From Orychophragmus violaceus (lineage: Eukaryota > Streptophyta > Magnoliopsida > Brassicales > Brassicaceae): a stretch of 64,000 bases of DNA. The notes under the pieces are model-generated. The model worked only from the letters and a program-made list of their open reading frames with translations, searched no databases and had not been told where the DNA came from. The position numbers were made by a program, and so were the translations under genes. The first letter of the stretch is position 1; the number at the start of each line of letters is the position of its first letter. The stretch spans positions 47,412,947-47,476,946 of the forward strand of contig CM058236.1 of NCBI GenBank assembly GCA_030180135.1, written 5' to 3'. This document shows, one piece after another, positions 31,762-43,669 of this stretch.

Positions 31762-32575
31762 AATGGCAACAAGAACAACCGCGGACGTGGAGGACGTGGC
31801 AACCGTGGCAAAGGACGCTACAATCAATCCGGCTCTCACCAGTATCATAACGGTGGTTTTGGCTACCCACCCTGGTCGTATAGTCCTCTCAGTGGCCATA
31901 CCAATACTATCCAGGCGGTCAACAAATGGATCCAGCTGCACCGGCTTACTCTCTTCCGTCCTTGCAGTCGTCGCAGCCTGGTGTTCTCTGACCTTATCAG
32001 CCACGGCATACGAGCCCTCAACATGAAGCGCATGTTGCGCACACCATGTAATCTGGAGCATCATTGTCAAACTTGGTCCCCATGGCTTTAGCGAATGCTT
32101 TCAACACGATGACAATTCAGCAGCCAAATGATCCAACTTGGTATATGGACTCAGGTGCAACGGATCACATAAACGGTAACCTAGGTAATCTCACTTCTGT
32201 CTTTAATTCGAGCATCACTCCTTCGGTTTTAGTTGGTAATGGGTTCTTTTGCTCCTGTTACGAAATCCGGTTGCTCTTTCATACCAAGCACATCTCGTCC
32301 TCTTTCATTATCAAATGTGCTTGTTTGCCCATCCATTGTTAAAAACCTTGTTTTTGTTCGACGATTTGTCACTGATAACAATTGCTCTATCGATTTTGAC
32401 CCTCTTGGTTTCTCTATTATGGATCTGAAAACCAGGAAATTACTGCTCCGATGTGATAGCCCAGGTCCTCTTTACTCGGTGTCTCCGTCCACGCCCTCTC
32501 TCGCTCTCACCACGGGAAACTTGATTTGGCATAGACGGCTAGGTCATCCGGGATCCTCTGTCCATCGCTCGTTGC
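31762..32575 (+). pseudogene. Copia Gag C-terminus, protease and start of pre-integrase
   Basis: Continues the interrupted copia Gag with a Arg/Gly-rich stretch (GNKNNRGRGGRGNRG), then reaches the aspartic protease WYMDSGATDHI at about 32140. Further on are SNVLVCPSIVKNLVFVRRF and the pre-integrase IWHRRLGHPG at about 32525. Frameshifts lie near 32000 and 32235. Athila-B enters at 32576 and the coding sequence continues at 51115. Confidence 0.85.
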
Positions 32576-33738
32576 TGATATATCATGGTTTTTATAGGTT
32601 TTCAACCATGATATAGTTGTATATATTGAGTCTTTAACTTGGTTTTTAGAATCTATTGAGTCTTCTATAGGTAGGCTTGCGTTTGGAGAAAAAGATGGAA
32701 TTATAGGATGTTTCTGGTGATTTGTGCAATGAGCTGAAGTTGGTGTCTCGGCCACGACTGGATGTCGACCGACACTAACCTTGATGTCGGTCGACACTAA
32801 GAGCGACCGCGAGTTTAAGACATGTTTTGAAGAATTGCAGAATTGCCCAGAAGTTTTCCTAATTCTAATTTAGTCCCAAAACGTGTTTAGTGGTTTTTAA
32901 TTAGGTTTTTGAGAGCAGGCTCAATATTCTATCTTCTACTTTTGTTCTTGCTTTGGAGATTGAGAGATTTTGGCTAGGGGCTGATTCTTGCTACTTGTAA
33001 CCTTGAGAGAATGATTTCAAACCCTTTTACTTTTATCTATTCAATCTTTGGTTTTCTATTCAATGATGTATTGTTTGATTGATAATATGTCTGAGTAGCC
33101 ACCTAGTTAGATTTAGGAATTCTCATAAGGGTTTTATGCTTGTTTGATAACTGATTCAATAGGATTCACCATCTGTTTGTTCATCGCCTAAGTTGTTCTT
33201 AATACTGAATTTTGGACTGATCACCTAGGGTTTATATCTGAGATAATTGACAATAGCACGAGAGTGTGAGTTATAATCTGAACGAACTTAGTGTGAGCAC
33301 GTTGACTAGATACAAAGAGATTTGGTTTAGGAGAATTGTGAACCGATAGAACATGTTCTTAATGCTTGTTTAGAACTCTAGGATCACAAAGTGATTTGGA
33401 TCGCTAGGTTGCTAGATATAGAAATAATCTCAGCGAGAGTTGGATTGTTTAGCATTGTGTTTCTAGTTCTTGAACCTGTGTTTAATCTGAATCCGATTAG
33501 TTAAGTGTCTAGCATTGCATAATTCCCGAGAACTTCCTAAGTCTGATGCCTTTCTCTTATTGAATTCACCTTCCTGTTTACTTGCTTTTTGTTTACTGCT
33601 TTCTTGAATTGATTTAGCTTAACTTGACAACATATAATATGTCGTGTGACCGTGAGTCCTTGTGGATTCGATACCCTAAGTAATACATTCGCATATCTGT
33701 GCACTTGCAGTAGAATAGGGATAATTCTTAACCTATCA
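32576..33738 (+). repeat. 5' LTR of Athila-B
   Basis: 1163 bp with a palindrome pair of the GTCGACCGAC/GTCGGTCGAC type at 32761-32798. Followed by the tRNA-Asp-type primer site at 33745-33762. Confidence 0.9.
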
Positions 33739-33952
33739 AGTTTTTGGCGCCGTTGCCGGGGACTCAACTGAGTTCGCCGATAGATTTTGTTTTAGAGTTT
33801 AGTCTAAGTCGTTTTTATCTTATTTGTTACTGATTTTTCTCGGTTTGGCTTGTTTTGTTGCTGCAGGAATTAACAGACGCATCCAGTGTCGACCGACATC
33901 ACCTTTAGTGTCGCTCGACATCGACTTCGAAACAGTGTTTTGAAGTCAGTGT

Positions 33953-35560
33953 ATGCCTAGTCGAAATACCCGAAGCAACCAGAGCGAAGAACTTTTGAAC
34001 CTTGGACTTGAGGAACTTGCTAAACTAGAGAGAACGAACAGAAAGGGTCAAAGAACAAGAATGATGAACAATCGTTTGATTTTGAGATCAGATGCTGAAG
34101 GAGTTCTGAGAGACCAACAAAACAACGCCTACAATGATCAGGGGCAAAGGATTGATGCTGAGGGATGAGTGATCCCTGATCCTGAACCTGAACAGCCTCA
34201 AGATCAGAGGCAGATGGTCATTGCTGAGAGGACTCTTGTTGACTACAGCCGTCCGGATGAGTTTTATGCTAACCGGTCAGCCATTGTTCCTCCACCTTTT
34301 GAGAGAAATGACTTTGAGATCAAGACTGTCTATTACTCTATGCTGAGACAGCACCCCTTCCATGGTCTCCCACATGAGCAACCCATGGATCATATTGAGG
34401 ATTTTGAAGCCTTCATCACTGGAATGAAGTACAACGGGGTGGATTATGACTTCCTTTATCTGAAACTTTTCCCATATTCTCTCACTGGAGAGACTGTTGC
34501 TTGGCTGAAGCAACTTCCACATGGGAAGTTGACTACTTGGGATGGCGTGAAGAGAGAGTTCCTGCGACACTTCTATGATGATTCTCACTCAGATCAGCTC
34601 AGACAGGATCTTATGACATTCACTCAGGGACCTACAGAGACACTTAAGTCAGCTTGGGTAAGGTTTAATATGTACCAACGAGATTGTCCTCACCATGGAT
34701 TCTCTGAAGTTCAGTTGCTGGTCATTTTCTTCAGAGGTGTGGATCTCTGGTACCAGTCTGCGTTGGATGCTGCCAGCAATGGTAACTTCAACACAAAGAC
34801 TCCCGAGCAGGATAGAGTGTTGATTGAGAACTTGGTGAGTAGTAACAGCACTAAGACTGCAGATCAGAGAAGGAAAGATTCTGGTGGAAAGATGGATCAC
34901 ATGCATATATCTGAGATTAAAAAGCAGCTGGATAGTGTTCACAGCTTGTTGACTGGTAAGAAAGCTGTTCACTTTGCTCAGGACGTTGAAGTTTTGAGGA
35001 TGAAGAAGGCTGCACTTAAGAGGATGTGAACTACATCAGTGGTTCTGGATTCAAAGGAAACAAGTTTGGGAATCAACAAGGGGACAAGTTCTTTAATGGT
35101 GGACAGAAGAGTGCTTTCACAAGCAATCAAAACTCTTCTGGGTATGGTCAGAATGCTGGTTACCAGAAGCCTTTTCAGCAGAACAACTCCTATCAGAGGA
35201 CATATGGATAATCTTCATATCAGACACCTCCTGCTACCAATGCTCGTGAGAGTAAGCTGGAAGCTATGATGGAACAGTTGCTGGAAGGTCAGACAAGGAC
35301 TGCTGTGGATTTCAACAAAAAGCTAGATGATGTCTACACAGAGCTTAATGGGAAGTTTGAGTCCTTGAGCACACACATGAAGCAATTAGATTCTCAAGTT
35401 GCTCAAACTGCTGGAGCTATTCAGAGGCAAGCCGGATTCTCCCAGGGAGTACAGATACCAATCCCAAGCATCACTGCAATGCTATATCACTGAGGAGTGG
35501 GAAGGAGCTGCATACCATCCCCATTAGGCAGATCACTGATAAAGAGATCGAAGAGATATA
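33953..35560 (+). pseudogene. Athila-B Gag
   Basis: Starts MPSRNTRSNQSEELLNLGLE. Capsid-type region RPDEFYANRSAIVPPPFERN through WLKQLPHGKLTTWDGVKREF, then FTSNQNSSGYGQNAGYQKPF and a coiled-coil KLDDVYTELNGKFESLSTHM. Lesions: TGA 34166, a frameshift near 35020, TAA near 35209, a frameshift near 35480, TAG near 35560. Confidence 0.85.
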
Positions 35561-37400
35561 GGAATTTGAAGAAGAATATGAAGCTCCGAGACGGACGTCG
35601 ACCGACACTACCACTGGTAATCGGGCGACACCAGTTTCTTCGAGTTCTCGTGACGGACGGAAATCGACCGAGGTCGATTTTGAGCTCGATGACAGGATGA
35701 AACCGACCGACGCTGACCGACACCGGGCTGAAATCGGTCGACACCAGAACCGTACAGAGACAGAAATTCCGATGAAAACTCATGTAGCTGTTGGGAAGGT
35801 GTACAAACCCAAGGTACCTTTCCCGAGGAACCCGAAGCGATCTAAGTTTGAACGGTTCAAGACTAAGTACATGGCTATGCTGAGCAAGCTAACTCTTCCA
35901 ATTCCATTAATGGATGCTGTTAGCATTAACCCAGTGTTGAAGAGGTGTTTGAAGCAGATGTTGACTTCTGATATGGGAGATGACGAGTGTGTGATGATGA
36001 TCACTAAGGTCTGTAGTGCTGTTATTTTAAACAGAGTTCCCGAGAAGCAAAAAGACCCAGGGATCTTTGTCTTGGATTGTACCATCTTCAGAGACATATT
36101 TGAGAGATCATTGTGTGATTTGGGATCAAGCGTCAATCTAATGCCATATTCAGTTGTTAAGCAGATGGGAATGACATATTTCACACCTACTAGGATATCC
36201 TTGATTCTAGCAGATCGCTCCATAAGGATTCCTAAGGGCCTCTTGGAGGATGTACCAGTAAAGATTGGTGAATGTGTTATCCCAACTGACTTCGTAGTCT
36301 TGCAGTACAATGATGAGCCTAAGGATCCTCTTATCCTAGTCAGACCATTCCTAGCTACAGCTGGTGCCATCATTGATGTGAAAAGAGGGAAAATTGGTCT
36401 CAATGTGGGTGATCTGGTGATGAATTTTGACATAGATAAGCTGATGAGACACCCTACCATTGATGGGCAGACCTTCTATGTTGATACGATTGAGAATCTG
36501 GCTGCAGAATTCCTCAATCAAATGCATCGTGCTGATCCTTTGGAGAGAGCTCTGATGAGTTCTGAGAGTGATTTGGAGCTGGAGGATGATGTTGTTGCTG
36601 GGTATTTGAAGCTGATGGACGTTACCGAGCAAGTGATGAGCTTGGAAGTCGCTGATGATATACAGTGTCGACCGACACCACAGGGTAATCGGTCGACACC
36701 AGTTGCGACAGATTGGAGCGAGGAGAGATCTCCAAAGATCGAGCTGAAACAGCTACCTGTGGGCCTCAAGTATGCGTGCCTAGGTAAAAACTCCACCTAT
36801 CCTATAATAGTCAGTGCTGATTTAAATAACGCAGAACTCACCTTACTGCTAAGCAAGCTGCGCAAGCATCGCAAAGCTCTTGGCTATTCTCTTGATGATA
36901 TTTCAGGTATCTCTCCAGACTTGTGCATGCATAGGATATACCTTGAGGATGAGAGCATGTCGTCAATTGAGAATCAGAGGCGTTTGAATCCCAACCTGAA
37001 AGAGGTTATGAAGAAGGAGATCATGAAGCTGCTGCAAGCTGGGGTCATCTATCCTATCTCCGACAGTAATTGGGTCAGCCCAGTTCATGTGGTTCCTAAG
37101 AAGGGAGGAGTCACTGTGGTGAAGAATGAGCAGATCCCTACAAGGAAAATAACTTGTCACAGGATGTGCATAGACTACAGGAAGCTGAATGCAGCCACCA
37201 GGAAAGACCACTTTCCACTTCCTTTCATTGATCAGATGTTGGAGAGGTTGGCGAGTCATCCATACTACTGCTTTTTGGATGGCTATTCTGGTTTCTTCCA
37301 GATCCCTATCCACCCAGAAGACCACATTTACCTGTCCCTATGGCACCTTTGCATACCGCAGAATGCCATTTGGACTGTGTAATGCTCCTGCTATGTTTCA
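35561..37400 (+). pseudogene. Athila-B protease and N-terminal reverse transcriptase
   Basis: Long open frame 35697-37382. The retropepsin-like region reads FERSLCDLGSSVNLMPYSVV (DLGSS active site, about 36113) and LIPVRPF-type end near 36330. RT begins MKKEIMKLLQAGVIYPISDS with VHVVPKKGGVTVV and CIDYRKLNAATRKDHFPLPF. A frame change near 37325 precedes the RT core. Confidence 0.85.
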
Positions 37401-38119
37401 GAGGTGCAAGATGTCCATCTTTACGGACATGATAGAAGATTTTATGGAGGTCTTCATGGATGACTTTTCTGTCTACGGACCATCTTACCACGCCTGTCTG
37501 GATAATCTATGCAAGGTGCTAGCTCGCTGTGAGGAAAAGCACCTGGTTTTGAATTGGGAAAATGTCATTTTATGGTCAAGAATGGCATTGTACTTGGGCA
37601 TAGAGTCTCTGAGGCAGGAATTGAGGTGGATAGAGCTAAGATTGAGGTGATGATAGGACTGCAAGCATCAGATTCAGTGAAGGGAATTAGGAGTTTTCTT
37701 AGGCATGCTGGTTTTTACAGAAGATTTATTAAAGACTTCAGCAAGATAGCTAGACCACTCACAGCACTTCTTTGCAAGGATGTGAAGTTCGAGTTCACAG
37801 ATGAGTGTCATGCTGCATTCAAAGAGCTAAAACAAGCTTTGATCTCTGCTCCAATTGTGCAACCTCCGGACTGGAGTCTTCCTTTTTAGGTAATGTGTGA
37901 TGCTAGTGATTATGCAGTAGGAGCTGTGCTTGGGCAGAAGAGGACAAGAAGCTCCATGCTATCTATTATGCAAGTAGAACCCTTGATGATGCTCAAAGGA
38001 ACTATGCAACCACTGAGAAGGAACTGTTGGCAGTTGTGTTTGCATTTGAGAAGTTTTGTTCCTACCTAATTGGATCCTAGGTAATTGTACATACTGATCA
38101 TTCTGCGCTTAAGTATCTG
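37325..38119 (+). pseudogene. Athila-B RT core and RNase H, broken
   Basis: RRMPFGLCNAPAMFQRC and the catalytic VFMDDFSVYG (about 37455), a frameshift near 37560, then GIRSFLRHAGFYRRFIKDFS, a stop near 37887, and RNase H text (MCDASDYAVGAVLGQ, TTEKELLAVVFAFEKF, VIVHTDHSALKYLM) with further shifts and a TAG near 38078. Confidence 0.82.
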
Positions 38120-39871
38120 ATGCAGAAGAAAGATGCTAAGCTAAGGTTGCTGAGATGGATTCTATTGCTCCAAGAGTTTGACATCGAGGTGAGAGACAAG
38201 AAAGGAGTAGAGAATGGTGTTGCTGATCACTTGTCACAGATTAGGATCGATGAGGATGTTCCTATAGATGATTCTCTACCAGAAGAGAACATATATAAAG
38301 TTGAGACAAGTTTTCAGGCTGTTTCTGCGAGTTCACTGCTCTCTACACGGATTACAGGGTCAGTGTCGGTCGACACTCAGTTGATGTCGGTCGACATCCG
38401 ACTCGAAAAAGTGGACGATAATCGATCGACCTCGACACCAATTGGCCGATTAGGCACGATGTCGGTCGACATCAACGCTGATGTCGGTCGACACCAGCTG
38501 CGATCGCAGGCTGCAACTCTCGACAACGAAGCTAGCGCGTTCATAACTGCAGTCACCCAAGGTTCTCACTCCACTAGACCTTGGTACGCTGACATAGCCA
38601 ACTACCTTGCTACAGATGATGAGCCTGAGGTGTTTAAAGGCTATGCTAAGAAGAAGTTCCTTAGGGAAATCAGGCGCTATTACTGGGATGAGCCTTACTT
38701 GTACAAACACTGCTCTGATGGTATCTACAGACGTTGCATTGCTGAGTGCAAAGTTGATGATGTGTTATACCACTGCCATGGTTCTGAGTATGCTGGACAC
38801 TTTGCTACATTCAAGACAGTGTCTAAGGTTCTTCAAGCAGGCTTTTGGTGGCCTACAATGTTCAAGGATGCTCAGTTATTCATCTCTCAGTGTGATGTGT
38901 GTCAGAGGAGGGGGAAGATAAGCAAGAGACATGAGATGCCACAAAACTTTATCCTTGAGGTTGAAGTCTTTGATTGCTGGGGCATCGATTTCATGGGTCC
39001 GTTTCCATCTTCCTATGGGAACAAATATATATTGGTTGCTGTGGACTATGTATCTAAGTGGGTTGAAGTGATTGCAAGTCCGACCAACGATTCTTCAGTA
39101 GTTCTTAAGCTGTTTAAGACTATTATCTTCCCCAGATTTGGAGTACCTAGGATTGTGATAAGCGATGGTGGAACTCACTTTATCAACAAGGTCTTCGAGA
39201 ATTTGCTTAAAAGGCATGGTGTTAATCATTGTGTGGATACTCCATATCACCCTAAGACTAGTGGACAAGTAGAAGTTTCTAACAGACAGATCAAAGAGAT
39301 TCTGGAAAAGACAGTGGGAAAGACTAGGAAGGACTGGTCTACTAAGCTAGATGATGCGTTGTGGGCTTACAGGACTGTGTTTAAGACGCCACTGGGTACT
39401 ACACCATTCCATCTACTCTATGGGAAATCTTGTCACCTTCCAGTTGAGCTAGAACACAAGGCTAGATGGTCTGTCAAACAGATGAACTATGATCTCAAAC
39501 CTGCAGTTGAGAGGCGCTTGATACAACTGAATGAGTTAGATGAAATTCGCCATCATGCCTATGAGAATTCAAAGCTATACAAGGAGCATATGAAGGCATA
39601 TCATGATAAGAAGATCATCTCACGCAACTTCGAACCAATTGATCAGGTACTTCTTTACAACTCTCGTCTAACATTGTTTCTTGGGAAGTTGCGTTCTTGT
39701 TTGTCAGGTTCATTCACCGTTAAGGAGGCTAGACCGCATGGAGCTGTTGTCTTGATGAATTCTAAAGGCGAGGAGTTCATAGTCAATAGGCAAAGGGTGA
39801 AACATTACTGGGTAAAAGCTGAGATTCCAGAAGGCAACATTGTCCATCTGGATAATCCAACCAATGCCTGA
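38120..39871 (+). CDS. Athila-B integrase region, open
   Basis: About 583 codons without a stop. End of RNase H (GVENGVADHLSQI), then a roughly 90-residue linker made largely of translated palindrome sites, then the HHCC zinc site (CHGSEYAGHF...CDVCQRRG), the DDE core (CWGIDFMGPFPSSYG; VISDGGTHFINKVF; HPKTSGQVEVSNRQIKEILE) and the C-terminal region ending HYWVKAEIPEGN. Its length is normal for an Athila integrase. The reading frame is intact but the upstream pol is broken. Confidence 0.88.
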   Translation: MQKKDAKLRLLRWILLLQEFDIEVRDKKGVENGVADHLSQIRIDEDVPIDDSLPEENIYKVETSFQAVSASSLLSTRITGSVSVDTQLMSVDIRLEKVDDNRSTSTPIGRLGTMSVDINADVGRHQLRSQAATLDNEASAFITAVTQGSHSTRPWYADIANYLATDDEPEVFKGYAKKKFLREIRRYYWDEPYLYKHCSDGIYRRCIAECKVDDVLYHCHGSEYAGHFATFKTVSKVLQAGFWWPTMFKDAQLFISQCDVCQRRGKISKRHEMPQNFILEVEVFDCWGIDFMGPFPSSYGNKYILVAVDYVSKWVEVIASPTNDSSVVLKLFKTIIFPRFGVPRIVISDGGTHFINKVFENLLKRHGVNHCVDTPYHPKTSGQVEVSNRQIKEILEKTVGKTRKDWSTKLDDALWAYRTVFKTPLGTTPFHLLYGKSCHLPVELEHKARWSVKQMNYDLKPAVERRLIQLNELDEIRHHAYENSKLYKEHMKAYHDKKIISRNFEPIDQVLLYNSRLTLFLGKLRSCLSGSFTVKEARPHGAVVLMNSKGEEFIVNRQRVKHYWVKAEIPEGNIVHLDNPTNA

Positions 39872-41098
39872 TCGCATTACGGTCAAGCTATTGACGTTAA
39901 ACGAGCGCTGAGTGGGAGGCAACCCACTGTAGGTTAGTTTTCGTTTCTTTTTGAGTCTTCGTCCTTGAATCTTTTGATTTTCTGGTTTTTGTATGTCAGA
40001 GCCGTAAGAAACAGTTTTGCATACATCATTGTCGGTCGACATCACCATTGATGTCGGTCGACATCGACAGCAGGTAAGATTTTCAGCTAAAAAATTCTTT
40101 GGTTCCAGTTTAATTTATAGCGATCTCATACTACAATTGCACTGGGGACAGTGCAGTCTAAGTGTGGGGGAGGTGACTACTGACATTTTGTTTTATTTTC
40201 TTAGAGTCAGTCCTTTGTTTTCACTTGTTTTTCAAATTGTTTTATTGAGTCAAAATCAGTATGAAACTATGATTTTCGAGGAAATTTTTCGCCGGAACAG
40301 GAACTAAGTGACCATTGGGCAGACTTGCAGGAGCTCTATGACTATTAGAAAACACCACACAAATCAACTTACCAAGGACATCCATATCTAACCAGGTATT
40401 CAGAGGATCCACCACTAGTCTCACTTCTAATCTTGACTCTAATTTCTCACTTAGGGGCTTGGTAATCTTTGGGTCGGATTCCTCTAATGTGTTTGGCACA
40501 GCCTGTGATCCTGTCTAAAGTATGGTTTCTGATTTTCCCCTCCCTTGAAAGTAAAAAAAAAGAGAGATAAAAACCGAGGATAAGCTAGTAGCTTCGAAGT
40601 GGTCACGGGAGTGGTAGAGACCCCTATTACCTCCTGTGTATCCATGGAAAGATCTAAAGTTAAACCCCAATAAAAAGGGAAGAGCACTGATAGAAAAAAT
40701 AAAATGATACCCAGTGGGGAAAAATCAGTGCTAAGGGAGAAAGGGAAAAGAAAGAAACCAGAAACCGACAGTTTGGTGGTCAGACACTGAATGGGTCGAC
40801 TCCATGTGTCCTTTGATTCGATACTCCCTCTGTGAGACCACACTAAATTGTATACAGAGGCTAGTGTGGTGAACTTGAATGTCCTAATCTGATTGTGGAG
40901 TTTACTTGGGACAGTTTCTAAGTGTGGAGAAAGTACATTGTGGTCTTGAGCTCTGCAGGAAAGTTTTCAGTGGTTTACTAAGTGAATATGAATGTGAAAG
41001 TTCCTAGGACGAAATGAGTTTCTGAGTTTTCAAACCTCTTTCTTGTGATTTGGTTCTTTACTTGCTTGAGGGCAAGCAAGAGCTAAGTGTGGGAGAGT
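39872..41098 (+). other. Athila-B 3' region, no env-position ORF
   Basis: About 1.2 kb without a gene. Conserved hairpin 39911-39928, palindrome pair 40029-40066, donor-like CAG/GTAAGA at 40074, perfect hairpin TGCACTG/CAGTGCA with GGGA loop (40138-40155), PPT-like tracts at 40159, 40919 and 41084, and stem CTTGCTTG/CAAGCAAG (41061-41080). The env-position ORF seen in A and C is absent. Confidence 0.75.
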
Positions 41099-42222
41099 TG
41101 ATATATCATGGTTTTTATAGGTTTTCAATCCTTATAGTTGTATATATTGAGTCTTTAACCTGGTTTTTAGAGTCTATTGAGTCTTCTACAGGTAGGCTTG
41201 CGTTTGGAGCAAAAGATGGAATTATAGGACGTTTATGGTGATTTGTGCAACGAGCTGAAGTTGGTGTCTCGACCACGACTGGATGTCGAACGACACTAAC
41301 CTTGATGTCGGTCGACACTTAGAGCGACCGCGAGTTTAAGACATATTTTGAAGAATTGCAGAATTGCCCAGAAGTTTCCCTAATTCTAATTTAGCCCCAA
41401 AATGTGTTTAGTGATTTTTAATTAGGTTTTTGAGAGCAGACTCAATATTCTATCTTCTACTTTTGTTCTTTTGTTCTTGCTTTGGAGATTGAGAGATTTT
41501 GGCTATGGGCTGATTCTTGCTACTTATAACCTTGAGAGAAGGATTTCGAACCCCTTTACTTTTATCTATTCAATCTTTGGTTTTCTATTCAATGATGTAT
41601 TGTTTGATTGATAATATGTCTGAGTAGTCACCTAGTTTGATTTAGGAATTCTCATAAGGGTTTTATGCTTGTTTGATAATTGATTCAATAGGATTCACCA
41701 TCTGTTTGTTCATCTCCTAAGTTGTGCTTAATACTGAATTCTGGACTGATCACCTAGGGTTTAGATCTGAGATAATTGACAATAGAACGAGAGTGTGAGT
41801 TATAATCTGAACGAACTTAGTGTGAGAAATTTGACTAGATACAAAGAGATTTGGTTTAGGAGAATTGTGAACCGATAGAACCTGTTCTTAATGCTTGTTT
41901 AGAACTCTGTCACAAAGAGATTTGGATCGCTAGGTTGCTAGATATAAAAATAATCTCAGCGAGAGTTGGATTGTTTAGCATTGTGTTTCTAGTTCTTGAA
42001 CCTGTGTTTAATCTGAATCCGATTAGTTAAGTGTCTAGCATTGCATAATTTCCGAGAACTTCCTAAGTCTGACGCCTTTCTCTTATTGAATTTACCTTCC
42101 TGTTTACTTGTTTTTTGTTTACTGCTTTCTTGAATTGATTTAGCTTAACTTGACAACATATAATCGGCCGTGTGACCATGAGTCCTTGTGGATTCGATAC
42201 CCTAAGTACTACATTCGCATAT
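41099..42222 (+). repeat. 3' LTR of Athila-B, first part
   Basis: Matches 32576 onward; interrupted at 42223 by Athila-C and completed at 51068-51114. Confidence 0.9.
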
Positions 42223-43424
42223 TGATATATCATGGGTTTTACTAGTTTTAGACCATGATATAAGTATGTTTTAGAGTCTATTAGTGTTTCTTTAGAGTCT
42301 TTTGCAGGTCTTATTAGTTACATGTACGTTTGGAGCAGAAGTGAAGATTTTGGAGCTATTTGGTGCATATTAGAGATTTGACCCGAGAGGTGAAGCTCAC
42401 TGACCGAAACAGAGTAGTGTGTCGATCGACGCACATTTGCATCGATCGATGCACAGCGAGTTGGGCCAGTCTCGGCGTCGGTTTAATGAAGAATGCTGAT
42501 ATTGCAAAGTTGCCCAGAAGTTCCAAATATTTACACAGAAGCCCCAAGTCGTGTTTTAGCTATTTAATTAGGTTTTTAACTTCAGTTTTACAGACGCTAT
42601 CATAACTTAGAGCAGAAAGTTTTTAGAGCTTTTGGGGCTGATCTGATCTTGTACTACACTTTGTTTTGAAGAAGTTTTCGAACCCCTTTTACTATTCTAA
42701 TCTCTTTTATGATATCTATTAATTCATTGATTATGTCTTCATATTCTATGTCTGAGTAGTTTCATAGTTAGGTTTAGGGTTTCTCATAGGGATTTCATGA
42801 CTTGCTAGATATAATTAATTCAGTTAAGGATTCACATCAATAGAATGTTCTTTAAACTAAATTGTGTTTAATGCTAGTTTTAACCTGATCACTTAGAATC
42901 TAGATCTTAGGTTGCTAAATACGACACGACAGTGTGGTTTAGAATCTGAACTATTTAGGTTGAGCAATTTAATTACTCGCAAAGGATTTGGTTTAATTAG
43001 ATTGTGAATATATCGAACTTAGAATTAAAGCTGGTTTAATCTGTTAGTAATTGCAAAGGAATTTGGATTGCTGCACTTAGACTTAGAGAATTCTCGCAAC
43101 GACAGTTGGTTAATTCTATATTTGTGTTTGAGTTCTAGAACTGAGTTTAATTAGATCATGACTAAATGATTTATCTGCTTGTCTGATTTCCTGAGAACGT
43201 CCTAGATTTAGCGCCCTTAGTTTATTGCTTACAACCACAACTTGCTACTGATTTACTTTCTTGCTTGCTTTTTAGTTAATTCAATACAATTTGCTTTCTC
43301 CTAGTTTAATCTTTTTAGTTCTAATCCTATCGTTGCCTAGAGACCTCGTGGATTCGATCCCTAAATACTACATTGATATACTGTGCACTTGAAGTTAGTA
43401 TAGGGTAAAACTTACAACCTATCA
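42223..43424 (+). repeat. 5' LTR of Athila-C
   Basis: 1202 bp; holds a complete palindrome pair at 42417-42454, whereas the 3' LTR has only one unit. Confidence 0.9.
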
Positions 43425-43669
43425 AGTTTTTGGCGCCGTTGTCGGGGACTCTTAGAGTCTTCGATAGCTTCGAACTTAGGGTTTTTACTAGGATTTTTAT
43501 TTTTATTTTTGTTTACTGATTTTTTCTTTGTTTTCTCTTTGTCGCAGGTTTCATAATCGCATAGCATCGACCATTGCACCTTCTTGTGCCGATCGTTACT
43601 AGGCGATTGGAGTTGTATCGATCGTTGCACTGTTAGCATTGATCGTTGCTTGGCGATTACAGATGGTTT

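Larger units (their letters stand above)
32761..40066 (+). repeat. Paired-palindrome cassettes in Athila-B (TCGGTCGA core)
   Basis: Sites at about 32761-32798, 33886-33921, 35593-35630, 36664-36700, 38361-38398, 38459-38495 and 40029-40066, plus 41279-41320 in the 3' LTR; degenerate ones at 35650-35745 and 38420-38455. Cores are GTCGACCGAC or GTCGGTCGAC with ACA/TGT arms. Start-to-start distances are 21-23 bp. Those inside pol are translated in linker regions between domains (for example SVDTQLMSVDIR between RNase H and integrase). Confidence 0.85.
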
